The notes: generated by a model not told the origin, from the sequence alone. DNA of 64,000 nucleotides from Isoetes taiwanensis (GCA_021234155.1 JAJEKV010000013.1:9526031-9590030); one strand, 5' to 3'. Positions 45,467 to 57,740 are shown, counted from the first letter of the stretch. Translations and numbers: made by a program.

Positions 45467-45915
45467 TGTGACGACCATATGGGTATTTGTATCATACGAA
45501 TGCAAAAAGGTAGTTGCACTGAGCAAGGTTTGAACTCGCAACCTTCTAGTTGAGAGTCGAACACCTTTGTCAAGCGCACTACCAATACTTATTAAAGACA
45601 TTCCATCACGTCTTTCTTATATGCAAGGCTGTTCCCAGGAGGTCCTAGAACATTCTAGACCTGCATGCATGCATGACACTTGGCGTGATCCCATCCATGG
45701 GAGTGGCGTGATCCTGACCATCGGTCTAGATATATAAGGAGGCATCTCCTTCTTGTCGAACCATTTCTTCTCTGTCTCATGTTTTTGTTTGCCTTGGACC
45801 CATTGTACTCTTGATTCTGCTCATATATCAGATTTTTTTAGATCTTGGCATATTTCTTCCGTATTTCTTGCATATTTTTCACGTATTTTCCTTGTTTTCG
45901 CGTAGGTTCTTGACA
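45467..45915 (+). repeat. 3' LTR of element E
   Basis: 449 bp, TGTGACGACC...TTCTTGACA, TATA box TATATAAGG at 45731. Followed by the target duplication CTAAA. Confidence 0.92.
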
Positions 45916-46022
45916 CTAAAAGTCAAATTTTTAATATTATATTCATCCAAAAGGTTCTACATACATTTATTACAATTTCTATACAAAATTTCAAGCTTCT
46001 AGAGCTTGTCCTTCCTAATTCT

Positions 46023-47084
46023 CTAGGCCAGGTGGAGATCCTTGGGCATCACCGTGACCCTCTTCGCATGGATGGCGCACAAATTGCCCTCCTCAAAAAG
46101 TTGCACGTGAGGCTCGGCGTCGGTGCCTCTTGGAGATCGGTTGTCGGGGGTCAGAAGTCTTGCATTATTCCTGGAGGAGCCATTAAAATGGCCTTTAGGG
46201 ATCAGGAGATTAGTGCCTTTGTTGAAAGTGCCTAATCTCTCCCAAAAGACCTAAGCTTGTCTAGAATTGGGTCCATGCCTGGACCCTCTTTGGAGCTTCG
46301 GGCCGAGGTGGAGGTGGCTTTGGCTGATTCTTGGGTCTGCCTTGACATACTTATAGACATTTTGCTTATAGTACCAATGCGTTGTATACGTCCATCTCCG
46401 TAAGTAGTCCTAGTGCATTTTGCTTGAGCTTGAACTCCCTCTCCCCCACCTTGCTTCTTGACCACCTTTGGTGGCAGGGCCACTTTGGATAAGGTGGTGG
46501 GCATTGGAGTTTGAGGTTTCTCCAACTTTCCCTTGAGCTCCCTCTTCCTCCTGCTCCCGTTTTCGTTGACCCTCCTCCTCCGTCTTCTTGCTTTCGTCAT
46601 CGGTTAGCCTCCGTGAGGGTTCTTGATATGCATGGTGCCTCTTGGTGGGTCCTAGTCCCTCTTGGACCTTTTCTCCTGTAGCCTAAACTTCTTGCTCCAT
46701 CTCCCTCTTCTTCATGGCTGCTCTGTTTTCTGGCCACTCCGTCACCTCCTTCCCCTTCTTCTTATTGGGGCCTACCTGCTCTTGTTGGTGCTCCCCCTCC
46801 TCCTGCTGCCCTTCTTGCTGCTGCTGCTGTTGGCTCCCGAGGCGTGGTGGTGGAACCGGTTTGCTGTCTGGCTACAGCGTGCTCTCGGTAGAAGCTACGG
46901 GAACTGCTGGGAGGTATGGAAGGTCTCGTTAGTGGAGCTGGATGTGTTGTGCTCCTCCTCGTCCTCCACTCGGGCCTCAGGTGCTCTAGGATCTTTTTGC
47001 CGCTTCACGTAGCTATCTCATCCATCTTGGACCTCTCTGCCTAGGGCTTCTATACTTTCTCGCTGTGCATTTGGTATGAGCCAT
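46023..47084 (-). pseudogene. Histone H3-like gene of element D
   Basis: The ATG at 47084 gives MAHTKCTARKYRSPRQRGP: the H3 tail with R2H and Q5C, K4, T6, A7, R8 and K9 kept. A stop follows after 24 codons. In later frames the middle is Glu/Gln-rich then Lys/Arg-rich, with VALPPKVVKKQGGGEG near 46470 (PPKVVKKQ is shared with copy A). Then EIRHFQQRH and NLLIPKGHF (H3 alphaN/alpha1 position), and at the end [27 protein letters not shown] before a TAG at 46023. Strongly frameshifted. The TATA box at 47230 is identical to that of copy A. Element E lies just downstream. Confidence 0.82.
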
Positions 47085-47229
47085 GTCTTACGGTCAAAGA
47101 AATGGATTGGCTTAAGTTGGGGATCGAGAGAGAGAGGTTTAGGATGATTTAGGGAGAGTGGGACCCAAAATGATAGTTAAAAAGGAAAGATACTCTCTTG
47201 TTAGCGAATATTCCTTTACCATTAATGCA

Positions 47230-47240
47230 CTATTTATTAG
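47230..47240 (-). promoter_or_regulatory. TATA box of H3-like gene D
   Basis: CTAATAAATAG on the minus strand, 11 of 11 identical to copy A (12119-12129), about 150 bases before the ATG. Confidence 0.6.
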
Positions 47241-47319
47241 CCATCTTAATTTATGGTTAGACCCTTATTATTATATATATATATATTTTTTAAAATTTGA
47301 ATTCTTTTTGGACATCTCT

Positions 47320-48837
47320 AATGCAGGAAGGACACGAAGGTATCTTGGCGCCCTTCCCCTATGGGCTCCTATAATAGCAGAAGCATAACATAACGTTAGT
47401 ACTAGCACAAAATAATACAACGAAGCTATCTCAAGGGTAGCACATCCATACAACTATAGATACATCAAAGATATCAACATGCAGTAAAACATATGAGCTC
47501 ATACCCAAGCTTCGGACTCGTAGGGTAAGTAGGCCCGGGTTGGGCCTCAAGGTAGAAGCAGAGAACAGAATATGATAATGGCGAAGCTGGCTATAAACAA
47601 AGGGTAAGGGTTGACCACTCCATCCACCCTCCTATGCATACTTTGTAGGCGGGCTACGCTCCGGACTCTGGCGTGACCATAAACTGTCGGGATCACGTAA
47701 TCTCATGGTATCACCCATCAAGACTACTGCGGGTTGCATCTCTCGGGTCCAGATGAGGGTAGGAAGGGTTGCATCTCTTCTTCGAGTCTAGTGGTACCAT
47801 GGGCAGCTAGAAAAATCGTGGCGACACCACGATTAGTATCGACTAAACTCCCAAAACAAGAGCCGGGCCAACACCGCAACTCTCGAGTCCGGCGACATTA
47901 TTGACTTCGGGGTGTCGGACCCATACTGCCTGTTTTCGAAGTGACTGACTATAGACCTAGTCCACTATGGGTCCCCAGTAGCCACCCTCAACAGGACCTC
48001 CCTCCACTCTGCCATTAGCCCCATTGTATAGTGCTAAGTCACTTCATAGCCCCATAGCAGGTGGGTTCTATGCAGGTAGCATAATAATAGGAATTAAGGG
48101 GTATAAGCTAGGAGCATCATCTAGATAATGGCCACTAGGTCTCTACTCCCCTTCCCAATACACAAGAGGTTGAAACATGATCAACCAGCATCCGTATCCA
48201 CATAACATGATAAATAATGAGAATAACATCCAATCTAATCACATGCATCTAACTTACGATTCACGGTTCATTGATTAGGGGTTCAAAACTGGATTGAGGG
48301 GCCTAGGAAGGCTCTACTAGCAAGATAAGATACTAGCTCATGCGGAATCCTAGGTTCCCAATGAATCTACCTATGAAGCTACTTGAATTCGCCTGCAGGC
48401 GAACTTCCTCCGGTTTACGGGGTCTCCATGAGTTGATGATGAGTGGTGGTTCCTCCTCGCCGATTGGTGCTTTGCTTGGGGCTATTGATTTGAGCTACGC
48501 GCAATGAGCGGTGTTGAAGCGGAGGAGTTAGATGCAAAGAACAGGTCTCAAGGCAAGTGAAGCAACAAAGTGGCCTAGGATTAGGGTTAGGGTACTTATA
48601 AGTTAGGGTTCCATGTCTGCGCCCGCGTGGCTCCAATTGGATGCTTCCATGTGGGGGGAACCCAATAGGGTAAGAACCCCGTGGAAATGGCCTTAAAGCC
48701 TAAGGTTGGCTAAGGTATGTGAATAACTTAGCCATGCTCCACCCATTATGGTGTACAAGGCTATAATGGTAGACTTGTATGGTGATGTGGCCGAGAAATA
48801 TACATATTTATGGCGTATATTTTCGGGAAACTTCACA
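47320..48837 (-). repeat. 5' LTR of element D, truncated
   Basis: Matches the LTRs of A from GGACACGAAGGTATCTTGGC onward, ending GGGAAACTTCACA on the plus strand. The first 120 bases or so (inner end) and the PBS are deleted. On the other side it stops cleanly at 48837. Confidence 0.75.
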
Positions 48838-50706
48838 GTAACATTCAGAGCAATTACTTAGCGATCATTGTCAAAAAGATAATTCTTTAGGACTGTCTAG
48901 ATAATTAGAGAACCTTTAGAATAACAATACTTATGTGGTAAGTGTTGAGAATAAGGTCCTTGAATTATAGGAAGGAATTCTGAAGGGATCTAAAGGTTTT
49001 GTGCCTTGTATTGTATGCTTTCTTATGAATATCAAGTATAGTCTTGGTTGAGTTAAGGGGGGTTGGCAATCCATAAAAGGTTAACTAGCTTGAGGTATGA
49101 AAATTCCTTTGAGATGTTTCAAAGGTTGTAGATAAGGTTAGTTGATATATACAATCTTGGATTGTTCGGTCAAGAAACTAACCTTTATGGATGTACTATA
49201 GTAAAAAATGCCAGCTAATGTATCTAGAGAATAGAGTGTAACTCTATATATAAAGTTGCAGCATGGTAAGGTCGAGAACTTATCATGTAAGAACTATAAG
49301 CTAGTAATTGCAAAGCAACTTATTAGCTACTTTAAGGAGTTCTTTTGGAAAGAGCATTAAAACATTGCATGCAAAGCTGCAAGTTGATGATCCGTGTAAA
49401 GCCAATAAGAGTTATCTTAAGTGAGGCTTAAGGTGATAGAACTCAGGCTAATAAAGAAGCATGCGGCTTCAAGTAAGGATCATATGGTATCCTGCAATAA
49501 AATATTACATTCGTTTCAATTGATTTTAGAGGGTGCCTCTAAGAGGATCAATCAATGTATAAATAGGGCTACAATATTAATTAGAATATAAGGTTGATTG
49601 GACTTTGTGGTTCTATATAAGGTTGATTGGACTTATGTTCAAAGGCAATTCTTGAGATTGGTTAAAAAATCTCAATATCTCTTGTTTGGAAAAAGAATGT
49701 TAGTTGAGTTATTCTGAAGGAACTAACTCTATATACACAACTAGGAGTTGTGAAATTCCTATACCCAAGGGAACTTACATCTTATTGTCCGGTATGTTCA
49801 AGCGGCGCTTGGGATAAAAATATAGGTTGCAATATATAAGTTGGCCTTGTATAGATATTGTACTAATACCTTATTCTATAAAGCAAGATCTATATTACAC
49901 TTTGTAACGTTGGATTGGCAAAGCAGTGATTATATGTTAGAACAAGTAGTAAAAAAAATGACTTTTGGGGCACATAATTCAAGTCGAAAGGAGGTGTAAA
50001 CTTTCAAGTTTAATAATAAGTGGATCATATGTATGGTTACATTGGCAAATACTTTTACAAAAATTTTGGTTGGAAAAAAGGGTTTTAATTTAAAATAGAT
50101 TTTTATGCTTTTTAACCATTGGCAAAAACAAAAAGCTCTCAAACAAAACGGACCATTGGTTTGTGATATTTTCTTCCCTTAACAAGGGTGCGAGGCGGCT
50201 GACCCGAGCAAAAGCGGGGCGGGGCCATCATCTCCCGACTTCCTTGCACTCTTGGTTCTTGGGGAAAGGGACTTCTTGGTTCTTGCTCAAAAAAAGCTTA
50301 GGGTTACGGAAGCCACGGGCATAGGGTTTTGCATGGGCTTATGGCCTTTGAGCGCAAATGCGGCGAATTTACATCGCGATTGTAAAGCTACCATAAATGT
50401 CAGGAAGCAGGTGTTTGCCAAGAAGTTGTGAATGTATTATGAATTTCTTAGAGCTTCAGTCCCTAATTAGTAGACCTTAACTGCCCGACACCGCTATAAC
50501 TGCGATTTAAGCCAATTGAATTTTGGGGAGTCTTCTCTTCCCTTGGAGACCCAACCACAACGTTTATTCTCCTCTCCTTTTTCTCTGTGTCTCTTCTTTT
50601 TTGGCCACAAGTATTCAAGGTGGTTGCGGTGCTGCATTGGAGTCCTCCCAGAGGTTTTCTTTTGCATCATTTGTGGTTAAACCCTCGTATTTCTTATATA
50701 AGCATA
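48838..50706. other. Unassigned AT-rich stretch
   Basis: No frame or repeat I can assign. 50161-50300 is more GC-rich (AAAAGCGGGGCGGGGCC) without a gene. Confidence 0.3.
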
Positions 50707-51252
50707 GGGCCCTGCCGTGGAATAATTTAAGGGCTAAACTTAGCTATTTGGCGATTTTTTGGCACATTTTCAAAAAAATTTGGCTAAAGTAAATGGAAAA
50801 AATTGGGAAAAAAATAATAATTTTAGCTTAACTTTTTTCGGGACAGCATCAACCCTGGAGCTCTTTAGCCAAACGCTATAAAGTAAGAGCGTGAAATGTT
50901 GTAGTGTTTAGCTAAACCATAGAAACTTTTAGAATGAATTTTGGGCTAGTTTAGCTAACATCATTCTAGTTTATATGAAATATATGACTAGTAGTGTAGT
51001 TTCTAGCATTATGAATTATAGTGGAATATATTGAAAAAAAGTATAGTAATTTGGTTTAATATTTTCTGTTGGCCACACCATAGAAATTTTTGGGATGTAG
51101 CTTAGCTAAACGCTAGAAAGTATGAGAGGAAAAATGTATAGAGTTTAGCTAAACCACAGAAAGTTTTGGGATTAATATTGAGAAAGTTTAGCTAAAGTCA
51201 TTCTGGCTAATAAGAAATATGCAATTAGTAATTTATTCCCTGGGCCCTGCTT
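50707..51252. mobile_element. hAT-like MITE
   Basis: The left end GGGCCCTGCCGTGGAATAAT and the complement of the right end CAGGGCCCAGGGAATAAATT pair over most of 20 bases; the GGGCCC-type start is usual in hAT ends. The interior repeats TTTAGCTAAACCA-AGAAA three times. Non-coding. No clear 8-bp target duplication. Confidence 0.55.
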
Positions 51253-52744
51253 CATTTCGTTGTTCAAATTTCAATGGCTCCGTTCATTTTGAATAGCCCT
51301 GTGCAATGGCCCATATCCATTTCGATGGATTACCTGGTTGGATCATTGTTGGGACAACACAACATGCATAGGGGGGCATGTTTTCATGCCATGCCTTGGC
51401 TGTGACTCCTTTTGGTCACACTTAATCTAAGATTTAGCTTTTCTTAGAATGAATCTAGGTAGCATAAATGAATGGGAAAGCATCCTTCATACGCATACCC
51501 CGCTTTTGGGGTTGCTCACATTTATCTTATAAATAAAATGGATGCGTCCTTCTTAGAAAATTTAAGTTTTTTTGCTTATGTATCTGTGTAGCCACTCTTT
51601 GCTTTGAAATTACAGTTACAAGCGGGTAAAATATCAAGCGTGGGTCAATTGCAAATCAACGAGATACTTCTACAATCGATGATAATTTGATTTTCTTCAA
51701 TTAAATCTCAATAAGATTTATGTTTTGCTTATATATCTATTGCTTATGGATTTACATTTTTCCTTATGTCTCTAGTGTATCCCTAATTAGTAGGCCTTCA
51801 GCACCGACAGCGCCACTAATTAGCGTTCATTATCTTTTCTTGTGACCGCATAAACCGGTCAAATTTGCACAAAATGATTGCGGCGATCCGCACGGAGGGT
51901 TGGTTGAAAAAAAGATATAGATCGGGGGAGACCCTAGCCTCAAGGGGGCTGCCGATAGCCATACGAAATGGAGATATGCAATACTGTATTGAGTTGCCTG
52001 TTTCAATGGATGCTTGAGCTTCAAAAGATGCTGTTCAAAACTTACAGTCAGAATAGATGAGAAAATGAAGGATGGATCTTTGCCTCTTCCTCAAAACTTC
52101 TGTTGGATATGCTTGTTTCATCTACTTTCAGACTTGTGAGTGGATCAATCTGTCCAAAATCTATTAAGCTCGATCTATCAATCTGTTTGGCCTTCTAGTT
52201 CTAGGCCCAGTGACTGCCATTCCTATTTTTTGGCCCCTTTATCATCCCTCTGTCCTGACGATCATAATTGTGTCCTCCGACACCCAAGGCATGAAGAAGA
52301 GGTGTATCCTGCCATTTTCGTATCAAAAAGGTTAGAATCCCTCCAGCAGAAAAAGGAAAGGGATTATCACATAGCCATAGCTGCCTATAGTCCCGCAGTC
52401 TGCTATAGCCGCCCTCGAGGCTTTGTTGGAAAAAAAATTACAATTCTTTGTTTTGGTGTGTTATGGGAGATGAGGTTTTTTTTGTTTGAAAAAAATAAAA
52501 ATTCAAAAAACGTTAACAAGTTCATAAATAACATATAAACCATCAAATATACCACAAATCTCGTAACACACCAAAACAAAAAGTTTCAATTTTTTTTTTC
52601 CGATACAAGATGCGTCCATGATAACATCATATCCTCAATATCTTCATAAAAGCTTACTGCATTACAATGATGCAAGACAAAGGACATGATCAGAACGATC
52701 AACTCGACAGAGAATCAAGTAGTGGGGTATAAAACCCTACCAAA
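51253..52744. other. Unassigned
   Basis: A 132-codon frame at 52140-52538 (plus) shows no domain. Otherwise nothing seen. Confidence 0.3.
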
Positions 52745-53408
52745 TTTGCCCAGAAATTTATTGTTATTGCAAAAAACTTAATCAAATATGATCATATCAT
52801 ACATCATTAGAAAGAACTTGGAGAGAGCTTTGTAAAGCAATAAAAAGCACTCAAAATGGAGTCTAAACTCAAACGTCATAATCAAAAAAAAAATTACCAT
52901 CAAATCTACATAGCATGCACAAAATGTATCCGGATTGAAAAGTATAAAAAGCATGTATCTATTTTGATAGACATGGGTCAAACATATGTCAATGGAAAGC
53001 TCAGATATCTAAATAGTCCAAGATCATCTGAATCTGACCTCTGTAGCTCAAGTTATGAGCATAGAAACATCACCAAATCTGCCTGGAAATTTGCTGTTTT
53101 TACCCATAAATTTTAACCAAGTATGAGCATATCATACATCATTAAAAAGATCCCAAAGAGAGCTTTCTAAGCAATAAAAAACACTCAAAATGGGCTCCGA
53201 ATTCAAACATTATAATAAAAAACGTATTACCATCAAATCTTCATGGCATGCACTTTGCAAAAATGCATCTGTATTAAAAAGTATAAAAAATGGGTACTTA
53301 TCTTGATAGATCTGCATCAAAACCATATGCCAATGGAAAGCTCTTTATATAATCTTTCTAAAGAGCCCAAGATCATCTGAATCTGACCTTTGTAGCTCAT
53401 ATTATGAG
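52745..53408 (+). repeat. Tandem repeat, two units of about 330 bp
   Basis: Both units contain ATCATACATCATTA, AGAGAGCTTT-TAAGCAATAAAAA, ATTACCATCAAATC, CAATGGAAAGCTC and AAGATCATCTGAATCTGACC. Divergence is moderate. Non-coding. Confidence 0.85.
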
Positions 53409-53685
53409 CGCAGGAACAATTGATATTCTCTCTCTAGTACTTCTCTTCTTTTTGGATTGCCCCTAGGTGGGCAAATTCTTGTTTATATGGGTTTGTGGCA
53501 TATCTTAGGTATATGCCAGAATATGCTTAGGATATGCTTGTGACTGCTCCAAAACCTACTGCTCCGTGTAAATTGGCGGTCATCTGCGTTCTCGATCGCT
53601 GGTGTTTCAATCGGATAACTGGCATGCAACTGCAGGTATCCGAGCAGGATTTGGCCTATCCTGTTAGAATGGACTAGAACACGGC

Positions 53686-55287
53686 ATGTTTTCTGTTAAA
53701 GGTGAGCTCAATTCGAAAAATATGGATTTATTTGTGACCTCTTTGATCCAAAGTCTTGTAATCCAATGCGAACATTGGGGACCGAAACTTATCTCTATGT
53801 GGTTTCCCTCTACATTGACATATTCCTCTCTCCTCACATGGATCTATGGAACCGGAAAAACGCTGCCTCAACCGCATCTTTCTTCTTCAGGTAAGCATGT
53901 TCGTATCTATTTCTGTCCATAATTATGATACCTACTTCTCACTATCTTATTGCACTTGGCATAATGCAGGTTGTGGAGACTTTGAATTTCAAGACATGAG
54001 ACACATTGTTTGGAATTAAATTTCATTAGTCGTGAGACATTTCTGGACATTCAACTTTCTTGCCATTTTGTTGTGTTACTTATAAGGTTTTTTAGAGATT
54101 TCTGCAAAGAGCTTGCTGTCCCATTGGATGCCACAGGGTCAAATGCATGTGAGAATTTCTTCTCGAAGATAGGCGAAATAGTAAGGAACGAAAGATCCTA
54201 CACAGGTGCAGATGTACTTGACAGTGCAAGTGCTCTCAATAGAGTGGCAGAATTTCAGTCAATTGGAGAATTGGTATTTCCAGCAGTCCATGCCAAGCAG
54301 GAGAACATTTGGCAAGTCTTGGAGAAGAAGTTGGATGGGGATGGCAAGGAGTTGAGGTGTGACTTAAGTGATTAAACCTTTGTAGACACGGATGAGATGA
54401 TAGTAGAAGCATAAGAAGCAGGACTCAAACATGCATCAGAATTATGTGCACGTGTAGGAATCACTTGTGAGGAAAGTGGAGAAGAAACTTGGTGGAGCAA
54501 ACCTTGGAAGCATGAAGATTTCTTCAACAAGGACTACTTCAAGGAACTAGACACGGCCATGCTTGGAGATGAGTCAGATGATGTGAGTTTAGAACAAGGG
54601 AATGATTGTATTCCAACAATCAATAATGACCTGCCCAGTGAGATTACAGCAGAATTAGAGCTAAAGCATACTTTTGATTCCATGGTAGATGAGATATATG
54701 CACCATCTTTCAAAAAGATAGAAAGAAATGTCATGCTTGATAATAAACTTATTTGGAAAGGCACTTTGGTTAGCCAACTAAATGGTAATCCATGGCTGTC
54801 CAAAGACAGATTGACTAAGGTGAAGCTACCGTCTCTTATAAGCCATGAGGGCAAGTGCATGAATGCAGCAACCTCTCTTGGTATCGGGTCAGATTGTGCA
54901 ATCTACTTTGAGATGGATGTTAGGAGTGAGAAAGAGCTAAGAAACAGAAATAAGAAAGACACGATGCAATCATAGTACTTGGGAAGAGTGCTTAGTATGC
55001 GCAGGAAACTTGGAAGAGCATTTAAGGAAACAAGAGAGCCAGTACATTTGGTTGACAGACCATCATACCCTGTAGAGCTTAACTTGGATTGGTATAATGA
55101 ACATAAAGCAGGTAGAAAGTTGTGGTTCAGTTTTGATCTATCAGACAGTCAATCAATCTCATTAGATTCCGTGATAGCACTAGCTTCTTTAACGTATAAC
55201 TCAGACAATGGTAGATACCAGCTTGATGATCATGATATGTTGCAATTTAATAAGTTTTTGGCTGATCAGAAAAAAGGTGTCTATTAG
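53686..55287 (+). pseudogene. Decayed gene, probably of transposon origin
   Basis: One plus-strand frame interrupted by a few stops (54373, 54412, 54976) and perhaps a small intron (53890-53969). Ordered segments: SRETFLDIQLSCHFVVLLIR, VPLDATGSNACENFFSKIGE, YTGADVLDSASALNRVAEF, then a long acidic/charged region (WWSKPWKHEDFFNKDYFKEL) and the end LDDHDMLQFNKFLADQKKGV. The ACENFFSKIG segment has the look of the C-terminal part of DDE transposases (compare the ENFFG/ENLFS motifs of other superfamilies), but I cannot name the family. The frame stayed long, so loss of function may be recent. Confidence 0.45.
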
Positions 55288-55929
55288 GTTTATGTTGGCT
55301 TAGTTGTATTCCTGAATTTTTGTCTGATAAAACAATGTTTGTGGCAGGAAATAAAAGCAAGGCAAAGCTTCTTTGAAGTTTGATTCAAGGCCTCTTCACA
55401 AATTGTAGACAGGTTCACTTCAAGTTTTTAATGCAACTTGTCTTACAACTGAATCTGTGGTACAATTTATGTTGAGACATCTGGTTTCTAATTGTTGGAT
55501 TTGCTATGTTTACAGTTTGCTTCCAACATGAAGGGACATGAATTATGAGAAGACGTGCTCAGAATAAGAACTTTTGATTCATAAGCAGGGTTCTTTAGCT
55601 TATACTATTTTGTATGATTGCAGAATGGAGACTTCTTTGTATAGACATATCCTCCAAGTTTTGTATTCATCTCCAGCCATTTCAACTTGCTTCAAAATTT
55701 GCTTTGGCAAGCTTATAAGAAAGTCTTGAAAAACGAAATGTAAGAAGTGCTGTATATGAACATCTGCAAACCGCAATACAAATTCCAGTATTTTTTTGTT
55801 GTGTTTGCATTAACGTGTATTAATTCTTTTCTTTGTTCCTTTCTTTGCTTTCTAATTCAGTTCATTCATTTGTTTGCATTGAGGTGTATTAGTATGTGTG
55901 CTTTGTTCCTTTGTTTGCTGCTTTGTTTG
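55288..55929. other. No gene seen
   Basis: AT-rich 3' flank of the decayed gene. Nothing assignable. Confidence 0.3.
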
Positions 55930-56045
55930 CAATGGTTCATTTTATTCATTTGTTTGCAATGGTTCATTTTATTCATTTCTTTGCAATGGTTCGGTTTATT
56001 CATTTGTTTGCAATGATTCAGTTTATTCATTTGTTTGCAATGGTT
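55930..56045 (+). repeat. Minisatellite, 27-bp unit
   Basis: Four to five units of TTCATTTGTTTGCAATGGTT plus 7 bases (CATTTTA type). Regular period, small substitutions. Confidence 0.85.
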
Positions 56046-56561
56046 TCTGAAATGGTTTACATGTTTGTGAAATGGTTCCTATGTTCCATCATTCTTTAAT
56101 ATATCTGCTTGGGATTTGCTTGTAGTAGATAAATAGGAAGTACATAAAAGAAAGTACAAAACAATCTGATATAACAAACCTAGAAATCTGATACAAGAAA
56201 CAATCTGTTAACAACGAATTACAGTGATAAACCTTGTTATCTTTCTCATTGAATTTATATTTTAACAGATTACACTATTAGAAAAACTGTATTTCAGATG
56301 AAGAAGACTGCCAGATTCAAAAACCATGTTATATTAATACTTAAGCATGTTTTTAACAAAAAACTTCACAAAAAGCCTGTAGATTAGGAGCCGGACTTCG
56401 GCCTTTTTACAAAAAAAGCTTGGACATTTTTTAGAAACCCAGAAAGAGATCAAACAGAGGGATATCTGATTTCTGTGCACACTTTACATCCTTTATATGA
56501 TTTAGTCACTACTTTGAACTGTACAGCAAAAAGAAAACTTAGTATTCAGAGGATTTCATCA

Positions 56562-56834
56562 CTAAAAGTAATCGGGAGGGGACATCTTCAGAGCCACACG
56601 AAGGTAAATTCCATCAGCTTCCATATTCATCTGCAAAAGATGCTCATCTTCAGGATTAACACGATCAACCCACTGCTGCACTTTATCCAAAATTGAAGCT
56701 CCTTGTCTCTGCAATCGCTCCACCTCCAAGGCTGAGAATTTTGCCACAAAGGTCATTTGCATGCCCGGATGGCTGGAAGAAGAGGACTCATTCTCTTGTT
56801 TGGGCTTCCAGGCAGTATACTTGAGCCTCGCCAT
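56562..56834 (-). CDS. Small intact ORF with an H3-tail-like N-terminus
   Basis: The ATG at 56834 opens MARLKYTAWKPKQENESSSS and runs 90 codons to TGA/TAA at 56562 without a break, ending LRVALKMSPPDYF. The first ten residues match the H3 tail start MARTKQTARK at seven positions, and KPxQ(D/E) after it matches H3-like copy A (MARTKQTYRKPEQD). A Ser run and a helical segment (LEVERLQRQGASILDKVQQW) follow; there is no H3 fold. A pyrimidine-rich leader lies upstream (56840-56930). No LTR or PBS was seen nearby. It could be a relative of the H3-like accessory genes or a coincidence in a short motif. Confidence 0.5.
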   Translation of the reverse strand: MARLKYTAWKPKQENESSSSSHPGMQMTFVAKFSALEVERLQRQGASILDKVQQWVDRVNPEDEHLLQMNMEADGIYLRVALKMSPPDYF

Positions 56835-56946
56835 GAAGAAGCGGCTGAAGAAAGGAAGATCAAACAATCTGGCCGAGAAAATGAAGAAGGGAGAAGAGAA
56901 AATGAAATCTGGCGAGAAGAGAAGATGAAGAATTTTCTCTTATAGG

Positions 56947-56996
56947 AGAGGGAGGGAGGGAGGGAGGGAGGGAGGGAGGAAGGAAGGAAGGAAGGG
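56947..56996 (+). repeat. GGGA/GGAA microsatellite
   Basis: About 50 bases of GGGA repeats changing to AAGG repeats, upstream of the ORF at 56834. Confidence 0.95.
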
Positions 56997-57631
56997 TCCA
57001 ATCAAAGGGTTTATGAATGCCATTATGTTCATAATGCTGCATGCAGAATTGGGGCTCGAAACCCGAGCCATGCAATAATAGTTTTTATTTTGTGTTTCTG
57101 TAATAGGCAAATTACTTATATGCCATATTATATTATGGGGTTATTATGCCAAATATACCCCCAACATAACATTGAGGTATACCATACGTATTCCTTAACA
57201 TATACCCTACCCATTAAGTATTTCTAAATATTCCAATATGCCATCCATATGTCTTCCCAACAATCCAACCATTTCCAACCATTCTTTGCAAGCAATATCC
57301 ATGAAAAACATTATGAAATTTCTCTAAACACCATTTTTCCTTTAAATAAGCCTTGGGTATGCAAACGTCAGTACAAGATCGGGTAGGGGTATGTAAAAAC
57401 GAAGATATTCCATAAGTACATCTACGGTAGGGCGCTTCGAAACTGGCTTTTTCCATTTACGCATGTAGGGGTTTTCCACCTCCAAAAAGTCATACAGGGG
57501 TTTTCTAGTGACCCCTTGCACGCAGATGAGGTATCCCCATATGCCTAGGTGAAATCCCTGGGGCTAGTTCTAGAATAACGTTATTTTAATATCGAATTTC
57601 TCGTATAAGATCTTTAAGATATGCAAGTGTT

Positions 57632-57740
57632 TGTGTTGTGTGAATGTGGTTATATTTGGTATTTGAAAGATGCATAGTCATTGTGTTGTGTGAATGTGGT
57701 TATATTTGGTATTTGAAGGATGCATAGTCATTGTGTCGCG
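57632..57740 (+). repeat. Tandem duplication, 55-bp unit
   Basis: GTGTTGTGTGAATGTGGTTA through GATGCATAGTCATT occurs twice with one substitution, so it is recent. Confidence 0.9.

Larger units (their letters stand above)
39434..45915 (+). mobile_element. Element E: chromodomain Ty3/gypsy retrotransposon nested in D
   Basis: Complete boundaries: LTRs at 39434-39939 and 45467-45915, a polypurine tract at 45454-45466, and a perfect 5-bp target duplication CTAAA (39429-39433 and 45916-45920). The internal order is gag, zinc knuckle, protease, RT, RNase H, integrase end, chromodomain. It interrupts element D between the H3-like gene and the hairpins. Damaged: frameshifts, a 2 kb insertion at 42.56-44.53 kb, and loss of most of the integrase core. 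Confidence 0.92.

Noticed and set aside
46662-47012. Leucine/serine-rich plus-strand ORFs (also 11337-11968 plus)
   Set aside because: They are the complement of the Gln/Glu/Lys/Arg-rich middles of H3-like copies D and A.
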